Assembly: GCA_945827565.1 (NCBI GenBank)
Contig: CALZNR010000117.1
Location: 1 to 5,562 of the forward strand
Direction: 5' to 3'
DNA length: 5,562 bases
Source: an uncultured Prevotella sp.
GTDB taxonomy: Bacteria; Bacteroidota; Bacteroidia; Bacteroidales; Bacteroidaceae
Numbering within the stretch: position 1 is the first letter of the stretch; each line of letters starts with the position of its first letter. A model generated the notes under the pieces. It searched no databases. It saw only the letters and a list, made by a program, of their open reading frames with translations, and was not told where the DNA came from. Made by a program: the position numbers and the translations under genes. Shown piece by piece: positions 1 through 5,562 of the stretch.

Positions 1-53
1 GCATACGAGATTTCTGCCTGTCTCGTGGGCTCGGAGATGTATATAAGAGACAG
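1..53 (+). other. Illumina Nextera i7 adapter plus Tn5 mosaic end (artefact)
   Basis: This is not biological sequence. Positions 1-11 match the end of the Illumina P7 primer. Positions 12-19 are the 8-base index TTCTGCCT, which I recognise as Nextera N703. Positions 20-34 are the Nextera read-2 adapter, and 35-53 are the 19-bp Tn5 mosaic end with one mismatch (A instead of G at 41). Native sequence begins at 54. The same adapter occurs in inverted orientation at the right end. The A2M reading frame on the minus strand runs through this adapter without a stop, so any translation past position 54 is false. Confidence 0.98.
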
Positions 54-3000
54 CATGCGGGATGATGGGTATATTCCACAGTGAGGCTGCGATGGGAGGC
101 ATCTGCGGGGAACATCTTCTGGATATCTATGGTTTGCGTAGAGCGACCGTTCTGACTGAAGGGACGGGTCACCACCACTGGCTCCATACAGGGAAGCACT
201 GGCAGATAGTGCTGCTCACCATCGCTGTGGTCACTGCCCTTTACACTGATGCGACAGATATACACGGCGGCATCCATCCCTACACGCTGTTCAAAGTTTA
301 CCCCACAAGTGCTCCCTGCTGACAGTGTATAGGGTACACGTTGCTTCTGTATCACCTTCTCCGTTTCGGGATGTATCAGTTCCATGAGGGCATCACCATG
401 CACCTCATGGTCAGTAAGATTAGACACAACGGCTGTCAGCGACAGTTGGTCTCCCTCTCTCACAAAGCGTGGCATCTGCGGTTGCACCATCACCGGTTTG
501 GTGGCAACCACCTCTGCGCTCAACTGTCCGCAATAGGCCTCCTGTGTATGCGCCAATGCCATCAACTTCCACGTGGTGACGCTCTCAGGCAAGGTAAACT
601 GCATAGCCACATGACCTGTTTCATCAGTGAGCAGGGAAGGATAGAAAAAAGCCGTTTCGTGCAGATTGCGGCGCATCGGAACATCGGCTGCCACAGCATC
701 TGCGTCAGCATCCTCTGCCACGGCATCCTCCATTGCCTCTTCCACGCTCTCATCCATCATCTTATTCTCTGGCATGGCAACAGAGGTCAGCGCCATGGTC
801 TTCATCATTGGGCCAGCCATCTTGCCGGCAGAGCGCAGCTCCTTCATTTGAAATCTCGGGAAGTAGGTCTCTCCCTGTAGGCACCACAGCAGGTCGGTCA
901 CCGACACACTGATATGGCTCAAATCCAAACAGCGGTATTTCATGGCTTTCCACGCTTGCAGACCACCGCCCCACTGACTGCGTGCCGATGTACCATTGAG
1001 TGAAAGGTAGGGTAGCGCAAGGGAGGTGGGATGGATGCTACTGTTCCAATGATGAGTGCGGAATGCGTCTAACGACTGGTCATAGAGCGTGGCCATCAGC
1101 TGCGCCTTGGCAGCTGTTCCATCGGGCATCAGCACCTGCAACCTCCATGTTTCCTGCTGTCCGGGCTTCAGTCTGTCTCTGAAAGTGCTCCAGTTCATCT
1201 TCAGTTGCATGTCTGGCTCAGGGCGTTTGATATAGCACCTACGTGTGTGTGCCTTGCCGTTCTTCACCCAGGCAAAAGTCACCAACAAGGCATCACCGTA
1301 TGCCTCCTGGTAGGTAAACTTGCGATTGATCAAGGCCTTGCTTTTCTTCACCATTCCCTGCTCTAACACCTTGTTCTGGGCTATCACCGTGTAGTGGATA
1401 TACAGGTCTTCATCACTGCTTCCTGCCTGAAGGGTCACCGTGTCTTTGTCTGAGCCAAACGATGGTGCAGATTGGTAGAACCACTCATCGCACTCCACAG
1501 GGGGCACCTCGTCGCTAAGAGAAAACACGGTAAACTCATGGCGCAGGGTGTCACCCTCTGTCATAGCCACCAAGCAGTGTTTACCCGACGCAAGGGTAGC
1601 TTCCAACCTCACTTGCTGCATACTGCCAATGGTTTGCAAGGCGGTGGAGTCGTCAATATAATAATGTACAGGCACGGAGATGTCTATACCTGCTGCGTTT
1701 TTCACATGAAACTGCAAGTTGCATTTGTCTTCTGCCAGCATCTTCTCGGGCAGGCTACATATCAACTGCACGGGTTTTCTGTTCAGCATCACACACAGTT
1801 CTCCCTCATGGGTCTCACCGGCAAGATTGGTGACAGCAACCGTTGCCACAAAGCGGTAGTTCTGTCTGCGCAGTGCCATGTCTTGTTCACCATCGGGCAC
1901 CACAAGGGGCACCACCACTTCAAAACTTCCGTCGTTTCCCGTAACCACCGTGTCTCTTCTCAGCAGTTCGCCGTTGCGAAAGTTGCCTTTAGTCATGCCA
2001 TGAGCAGGATAGCGATACAAGAGGGAAAGTTCGCGCCTTACATCAATGCACGCCTTGGCACCCTGCACCGGCACCCCCGTATAGGTGGTGGCTTTTCCAC
2101 GCACCACCAAGGTATCTCCTTCATGATAGGCCGTATTGATTTCGGGGAAAGTCACCTGGAAGGCGAGACGCTTGTAGGCTGCCACTTCTATGCTTTGCGA
2201 AGCCCCCTCAGTAGCCAGTCGGTAGCCACCCGTTGCGGCATCCTCTGCCAGCACAAAATCGGCTGTAGCCTTGCCATACTCATCGGTAACAACAGTGCAC
2301 ATCCCCACCTGTTTTCCCATGGCATCGCGCAGTCTCACAGTCAGCGATTCGCCTGCCAATGTATGGTGTTGCCTGCCCTTGGTCTCTACCGTCAGCACAG
2401 CCACCCTCACTGTTTGTCCGGGGCGATACACTGCCCTGTCGGTATAGAGATAGGTGCGCCTGCTTGCATCCCTGCTCTTGTCAGCATATTGGAAACGACT
2501 GGCATAGAGTGGCGACTTGGGCATCGCCTTATCCTCTGCAGTGTAGGCATAAACAGAATCAGGGGTAATGGCTCCCATCACATAAGAAGCCTCTCCCTGG
2601 GCATCACAGACAAGCTGCACGGTAGCCGCTCTTTGATGACGGAAGTAGAGGTTCAGACGTGCATGAGGCAGTGGTTCGCCAGTGGTGCCATTCATCACGT
2701 AATAGTTCATGCGGTTCTGGGGCATAGACTGCTGCAGCACATACACATCAGACACGTATAGCAGGGTGCGCCACACCTCTGTCTGCGGCACAGAAGTCAC
2801 CTCCATCATATATACCCCCACGGGCAGTTGGGGCAGCAACACGCTGTCTTGCATTATCTTCCACGGAGCACCGGGAACAAACGTTCTTTGCAGTGTATGC
2901 TGCGACAGGGGAGTGAGCAATGGTTTGATGCGCTCCACATCCTTGGGAGTGTTCACGGCAAGGGGTGTGTTTCCATCTGCCTTCACCCGATAGAAACGGA

Positions 3001-3958
3001 AGCATAGCTGTGACAGATTGCGCAGACTTTCCAAATATATCTGCTGCCGGGAATGGGGGCATAGCACCTCACTGGGCAAACGAAGACCATACAGCGGTGC
3101 CGTAAGCTCTTTTTCGGCATTGCGCAGTTCTCCCATTCTCTGCCATCCGCCCCAGCGGTCCAGGGCATAATGGATGTAGTTTATCTTGTCTTCTAAGGTC
3201 ACATCCGTGCATTGCTCCATGTATCGATAGCGTTCCACTGCCACCTCTCCTGCCACCTCCAAATGGCCACACACGGCAATGAGCGAGTCGAGCATCACAC
3301 GGTAATACGATTTCTTCAGCAATCGACCAGCCTTGGCTTCCCCACGCTGTTTCACATAGTCCAAGGCGGCAAGACAGGCTGCACGGTCATTGCCGGCACG
3401 GTTGTAGAAATACATCAGCGTCTCATAGTCTTCCACACTGCGCCCCACCACTGAGAGCATATCGTTATTGAAGATGTAGGCATGTTCGCCACTCTCTACC
3501 AGCGGCGCATAGTCTTTATCCTTGGCAGCAGCCAACAGGTGCAGGGGTTTCATGGCACACTGCCTGTAATGGGTTGCCTTGGCTTTGGCATTGGCTATTT
3601 TGCTGGTATCTGCACGAAGAAAAAGCTTATAGAGTGTGGCGGCATAAAGGCTCTGACACACGCTGTCTGCTATCCCCGCATATTCCTGCTCCAGCCTGCT
3701 CACCATGGGCATGAGCGAATCGGGCGACAGGCACACCTCTATATTGGCAGCCATCAGTCGTGCTTTCACCAAGTGCGTGTAATTCTTTTCACGCATGGCT
3801 TTCTTCCCTATCTTGTCGAGCCACTGAAGTTGTGTGCGTGGCTGGTCTTTTTCATCAGCCATCTGCACCTGTTTCCACAGTGCAGCATAGTTCTGCGCCA
3901 CCGTTATCAGTGCCACGAACCACATCGCCACCATCAAAATCAATGCTTTTTTCTTCAT
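54..3958 (-). CDS. Alpha-2-macroglobulin family protein (MG2/A2M domains), C-terminus missing
   Basis: This is a large exported macroglobulin-like protein. Family knowledge: bacterial A2Ms are thought to trap proteases in the periplasm or at the surface, where cleavage of a bait region triggers a conformational change. The start is ATG at 3958, followed by a signal peptide (MKKK, hydrophobic core, Ala-Gln near residues 20-21) with no lipobox cysteine. Residues about 22-320 are helical and repeat-like. Macroglobulin beta-sandwich segments follow: one near 417-435 (GTTGEP), the MG2 hallmark TDRAVYRPGQTV at about 506-517, and another from about 600 (YHEGDTLVVRGKA). An acidic Ala-rich bait-like segment lies at 1067-1092. 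The A2M domain then begins with RRN-HETAFFYPSLLTDETG (1096-1115) and PESVTTW (W1130). The frame is uninterrupted for 1301 codons and ends in adapter. Bacteroidetes homologues are usually about 1,800-1,950 residues, so roughly 500-650 are missing, including the thioester-type domain. Whether the thioester Cys-Gln is present cannot be judged. The gene is probably transcribed from its own promoter. Family assignment is firm; the physiological role is inferred. Confidence 0.95.
689..730 (-). repeat. Imperfect 15-bp tandem repeat encoding acidic/Ala-rich bait-like segment
   Basis: Within the A2M gene, about three imperfect copies of a 15-base unit (GAGGATGCnGnnGCA type, the last one shortened) encode EDAVA-EDADA-DAVA at residues 1077-1090. 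They sit in a wider low-complexity stretch (residues 1069-1092) with 11 acidic residues and 8 alanines and no basic ones. The stretch lies immediately before the conserved RRN-HETAFF start of the A2M domain. That is where A2M proteins carry the flexible protease-bait region. The bait role is inferred from position; the repeat is seen directly. Confidence 0.7.
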
Positions 3959-3976
3959 GTCGCAAATGCCTTTCTG

Positions 3977-4009
3977 CAAATTTAGACAAAATATGCGAGA
4001 TTCTCCACA
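3977..4009 (-). promoter_or_regulatory. Candidate proximal promoter of the A2M gene
   Basis: On the minus strand, TAAATTTG (3984-3977) matches the Bacteroidetes -7 consensus TAnnTTTG exactly. A degenerate -33 box, TGTG (4009-4006), lies 21 bases upstream. Transcription would begin near 3972, giving a leader of only about 14 nt before ATG. The only ribosome-binding-like sequence is AGAAAGG (3975-3969), 10 bases before ATG. It would be partly excluded from such a short transcript, which fits the weak Shine-Dalgarno dependence of Bacteroidetes. The weak -33 box keeps this tentative. Confidence 0.5.
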
Positions 4010-4032
4010 CTGGCAGGATAAAGAAATCATAA

Positions 4033-4050
4033 AATCTTCAACAGAAGATT
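4033..4050. repeat. Perfect 7-bp inverted repeat with 4-base loop
   Basis: AATCTTC (4033-4039) and GAAGATT (4044-4050) are perfect reverse complements separated by AACA. The repeat lies between the terminator-type hairpin and the proximal A2M promoter, about 25 bp upstream of that promoter's -33 region. It could be a regulator binding site or a small RNA hairpin in a longer leader. On the minus strand it is followed by only a short T stretch (TTT then A), so it is a poor terminator. Confidence 0.5.
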
Positions 4051-4068
4051 GAATAGACAGGAGCAATT

Positions 4069-4104
4069 AAAAAAAGCAAACGATTCTCACGAATGGTTTG
4101 CTTT
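4069..4104 (-). terminator. Rho-independent-type terminator hairpin
   Basis: On the minus strand, AAAGCAAAC (4104-4096) pairs with GTTTGCTTT (4081-4073). After a C-C mismatch the stem continues as ATTC/GAAT, closing a 4-base loop (GTGA in transcript sense). The distal arm runs into seven consecutive Ts (4075-4069) on the minus strand. The T tract shows that the signal acts on minus-strand transcripts. It lies about 165 bases after the hydrolase stop but also after a good promoter at 4150-4181. It may therefore end hydrolase read-through, a small RNA, or a conditional leader of the A2M gene. Confidence 0.7.
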
Positions 4105-4144
4105 CTTAGGAAAATGATAAATATAGATTAAAATTACTAGTTGT
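4069..4144 (-). ncRNA. Candidate small RNA or attenuated leader (about 75 nt)
   Basis: The candidate is inferred from a promoter-to-terminator layout. A consensus Bacteroidetes promoter (boxes at 4181-4178 and 4157-4150) would start transcription near 4144, and the hairpin plus T tract ends near 4069. The region between is AT-rich, with no credible reading frame. I recognise no known RNA family. An alternative is an untranslated leader of the A2M gene with a built-in attenuator, in which read-through would give a leader of about 185 nt. Confidence 0.35.
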
Positions 4145-4149
4145 CAGTG

Positions 4150-4181
4150 CAAAGGTAACACTCCTGCGGTTTGTGTCCAAA
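4150..4181 (-). promoter_or_regulatory. Strong Bacteroidetes-type promoter upstream of the A2M gene
   Basis: On the minus strand, TTTG (4181-4178) is followed after 20 bases by TACCTTTG (4157-4150). Both boxes match the Bacteroidetes primary sigma-factor consensus (TTTG, about 19-21 bases, TAnnTTTG) exactly. Transcription would begin near 4144, almost 190 bases before the A2M start codon. A terminator-like hairpin follows soon after, so the product may be a short RNA rather than A2M mRNA. Confidence 0.6.
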
Positions 4182-4192
4182 TTTCTTGGACA
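4174..4192. repeat. 7-bp inverted repeat overlapping the -33 box (possible operator)
   Basis: TGTCCAA (4174-4180) and TTGGACA (4186-4192) are perfect inverted copies around a 5-base centre. The -33 box (4178-4181) of the strong promoter lies inside the repeat, so a protein bound here could block or modulate polymerase. No T tract follows on either strand, which argues against a terminator. The operator role is inferred; the regulator is unknown. Confidence 0.5.
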
Positions 4193-4266
4193 AAATTCTC
4201 ATAAAAAGCTCGTTTTTTAACATTTTATACCACTTTAAGCTACATCTAAGCACATTTTTTCACTCT

Positions 4267-5514
4267 CTATCGCTTCACTTCACGGATACTCTCTGCCACA
4301 GTCTTTGCCATCTTAGCAGCACCTTTGGGAGTGGGATGCACGCCATCTGCCATCATCTCTTCCTTGTTCATCTGCACCACAGGATTCAGGTTGATGAGTG
4401 TCAGTTTGTTTTTCTTTGCCAGTTTTTTGATGATGGGGATGATTTCGTTGGTCATCACTGAGTCGCGTATCTGCCAGTTTTTCGACACCTCTGTCTTATA
4501 CGATTGGATGGGGGTGCAGAGCATCACTGTGGGATTGGAGGGCAACGCCTTCAATTCGTCTATCATCTGCTGCATATCGGCAGAAAATTCACTGCCATAG
4601 TTGTCCCAGTTGATGTTTTTGGTGTCGTTGGTGCCCAGCATGACGATGGCGATGTCGGGGTTATAAGCCTTGGCTTCTGCCCATGTCTTTTCTTTCATAT
4701 AGGGCAGATTGCCTTTGTTGAGCATTGTTCTTCCGCTTCGTCCAAAGTTGCGCACCTTATATCCCGTTCCCAACATCCGTTGCAGTTGTGCGGGGTAGGC
4801 ATTGACATCTGCCATGTCCATGCCATAGCCATCGGTGATGCTGTTGCCTATACATGCCACTTTCACTGCTTCTGCCTGGGGTTGCTTCAGGTTTTTCAGC
4901 CACGCCTTGAGTTCGTTCAGCATCTGCTCGTGCCAGGCAAAGGTGGTACGATAGCCAAAACCATGGCCACCAGAAGGATAGATATGCATGGCCACGGGCA
5001 CTCCTGCCTTACACATGGCAGTATAATATGGCAGGGCATTGGTAAGTGGAGGCACCGCTTTGTCATCGGCAGCCAGCAGCAACAATGCAGGTGGAGTTTG
5101 GTGAGTGCGCACCTGTTTGTCGTTGCTAAACTGCTTCACCAACTTCGCATCTGCCCTACCCTCGCCGAGGAAGTTCACCACCGAACCTTTGTGGGTGAGC
5201 TTCTCTTCCATGGAAATCACGGGATAGAACAGTATCTGGAAGTCGGGGCGCGCTGGATAGGGAGCATGGGTGGCTGTGGTAGAGGCGAGATGCCCACCTG
5301 CCGAGAAGCCCATGATACCCACATCATTGGGGTTCACCTTCCACTGTTTGGCGGAGTCGCGCATCATCTTGATGGCGTTCTGCGCATCCGACATGGGCAG
5401 ACTACGGTCGCCCTTGGGCATCCTGTAGGTCAGCACTCCATAGGTTATTCCCAGTTCGTTGAAGAAGGGAGCCCAGTAAGTTCCCTCGTTCTGCATAGAC
5501 AGGTGTGAGTAGCC
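4267..5514 (-). CDS. Bifunctional alpha/beta-hydrolase - SGNH/GDSL esterase, N-terminus missing
   Basis: This appears to be a two-domain carbohydrate-esterase-like enzyme; 415 native residues are visible, ending at TAG (4269-4267). In partial numbering, residues 1 to about 212 form an alpha/beta hydrolase. The nucleophile is S71 in GFSAGGH, the acid is D150 or D151 (AADD), and the base is H184 in SGGHGFG. After a short Gln/Pro-containing linker, residues about 217-415 form an SGNH hydrolase. It has S225 in GNSITDGYG, the block II glycine in NFGRSG, N296 in GTND, and D390/H393 in DGVHP. All catalytic residues of both domains are present. The sequence starts at GY, probably the end of an oxyanion-loop motif of the PGGGY type, so a signal peptide and the first strands are missing. 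An apparent in-frame GTG start giving MYKRQ lies in the adapter and is false. Related Bacteroidetes proteins often deacetylate plant or host glycans. The true substrate cannot be read here, and no SusC/D or glycosidase gene is in view. The family calls are firm; the substrate is inference. Confidence 0.93.
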   Translation of the reverse strand, partial: GYSHLSMQNEGTYWAPFFNELGITYGVLTYRMPKGDRSLPMSDAQNAIKMMRDSAKQWKVNPNDVGIMGFSAGGHLASTTATHAPYPARPDFQILFYPVISMEEKLTHKGSVVNFLGEGRADAKLVKQFSNDKQVRTHQTPPALLLLAADDKAVPPLTNALPYYTAMCKAGVPVAMHIYPSGGHGFGYRTTFAWHEQMLNELKAWLKNLKQPQAEAVKVACIGNSITDGYGMDMADVNAYPAQLQRMLGTGYKVRNFGRSGRTMLNKGNLPYMKEKTWAEAKAYNPDIAIVMLGTNDTKNINWDNYGSEFSADMQQMIDELKALPSNPTVMLCTPIQSYKTEVSKNWQIRDSVMTNEIIPIIKKLAKKNKLTLINLNPVVQMNKEEMMADGVHPTPKGAAKMAKTVAESIREVKR

Positions 5515-5562
5515 CTGTCTCTTATACACATCTCCGAGCCCACGAGACAGGCAGAAATCTCG
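5515..5562 (-). other. Illumina Nextera i7 adapter plus Tn5 mosaic end (artefact)
   Basis: This is not biological sequence. Positions 5515-5533 are the exact 19-bp Tn5 mosaic end in reverse orientation. Positions 5534-5548 are the Nextera read-2 adapter, 5549-5556 are the same 8-base index as at the left end (AGGCAGAA in this orientation), and 5557-5562 begin the P7 primer. Native sequence ends at 5514. Identical i7-side adapters at both ends fit untrimmed read-1 read-through joined into the assembly. The adapter is in frame with the hydrolase gene and adds a false N-terminus. Confidence 0.98.

Larger units (their letters stand above)
3959..4266. other. 308-bp AT-rich intergenic region with regulatory elements
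   Basis: This is the gap between the TAG stop of the upstream hydrolase gene (4267-4269) and the A2M start codon (3958). It is clearly more AT-rich than the flanking genes, and I see no convincing protein-coding frame in it. Read on the minus strand it holds, in order: an A/T-rich trailer (4266-4193), an inverted repeat overlapping a strong promoter, a terminator-type hairpin, a second perfect inverted repeat, and a promoter-like element close to the A2M ATG. These are listed separately. No clear terminator follows the hydrolase stop directly; only a weak A5/T5 pairing around GCTCG near 4205-4219 is visible. Confidence 0.8.

Noticed and set aside
341..880. A 179-codon plus-strand frame and several smaller frames elsewhere in 62-3985 on both strands
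   Set aside because: All overlap the A2M coding frame, which is uninterrupted from 3958 to 54 and matches a known family throughout. No independent support.
1472..2761. A 429-codon open frame on the plus strand
   Set aside because: It lies wholly antisense to the A2M gene, whose frame carries conserved MG2 motifs. The product is His/Cys-rich with no recognisable domain, promoter or ribosome-binding site, as expected of an antisense shadow.
54..3958. A frameshifted or pseudogenised A2M gene, because no stop-terminated frame appears in this span
   Set aside because: The codon phase is identical at the start, at MG2 (about 2426), at the bait region (755) and at the left end (62), with no internal stop. 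The missing stop is due to truncation by the adapter.
4171..4461. A 96-codon plus-strand frame starting in the intergenic gap
   Set aside because: It starts inside the inverted repeat and promoter region and runs antisense into the hydrolase gene. Its composition is low-complexity Phe/His/Leu-rich with no ribosome-binding site.
4504..5508. A 334-codon open frame on the plus strand
   Set aside because: It is antisense to the hydrolase gene, whose two domains show complete catalytic motifs. The antisense product has an unusual His/Cys-rich composition and no family resemblance.
1..5562. A transposon with Tn5-like inverted ends
   Set aside because: The ends include P7 primer, index and Nextera adapter bases outside the mosaic ends, and no transposase gene is present.

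Overview
This window is a fragment of a Bacteroidales genome, most likely Prevotella-like. The evidence is the Bacteroidetes type of alpha-2-macroglobulin (A2M) protein, promoter boxes matching the Bacteroidetes TTTG / TAnnTTTG consensus, a weak Shine-Dalgarno signal, and a signal peptide ending in Ala-Gln. It looks like a short metagenomic contig. Both ends are sequencing-library adapter (1-53 and 5515-5562), so the biological sequence is 54-5514 and neither contig end is a natural boundary.

Both protein genes lie on the minus strand and both are cut by the contig ends. Reading in the direction of transcription, the first is a two-domain secreted-type hydrolase (5514 to 4267). It has an alpha/beta-hydrolase domain followed by an SGNH/GDSL esterase domain, and its N-terminus is missing. 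Next is a 308-bp AT-rich intergenic region (4266 to 3959). Then comes a very large A2M/MG2-family protein (3958 to 54) with 1301 complete codons visible. Its C-terminal thioester-domain region is cut off. The A2M reading frame has no stop up to the contig edge.

The intergenic region is the least explained part. It holds a near-perfect promoter (4150-4181) whose upstream box sits in a 7-bp inverted repeat. About 45 bp downstream is a rho-independent-type hairpin with a T tract, all on the minus strand and upstream of a second promoter-like element next to the A2M start codon. This layout fits either a small RNA of about 75 nt or an attenuated leader for the A2M gene.

The hydrolase may remove ester groups such as acetyl from polysaccharides. 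The A2M protein probably acts as a periplasmic or surface protease trap. I see no direct functional link between them, and separate promoters suggest separate transcription. No mobile element, tRNA, rRNA or CRISPR array was seen. Long open frames on the plus strand are antisense shadows of the two genes. I found no clearly new system; the best leads are the intergenic RNA/attenuator candidate and the acidic repeat in the A2M bait region.
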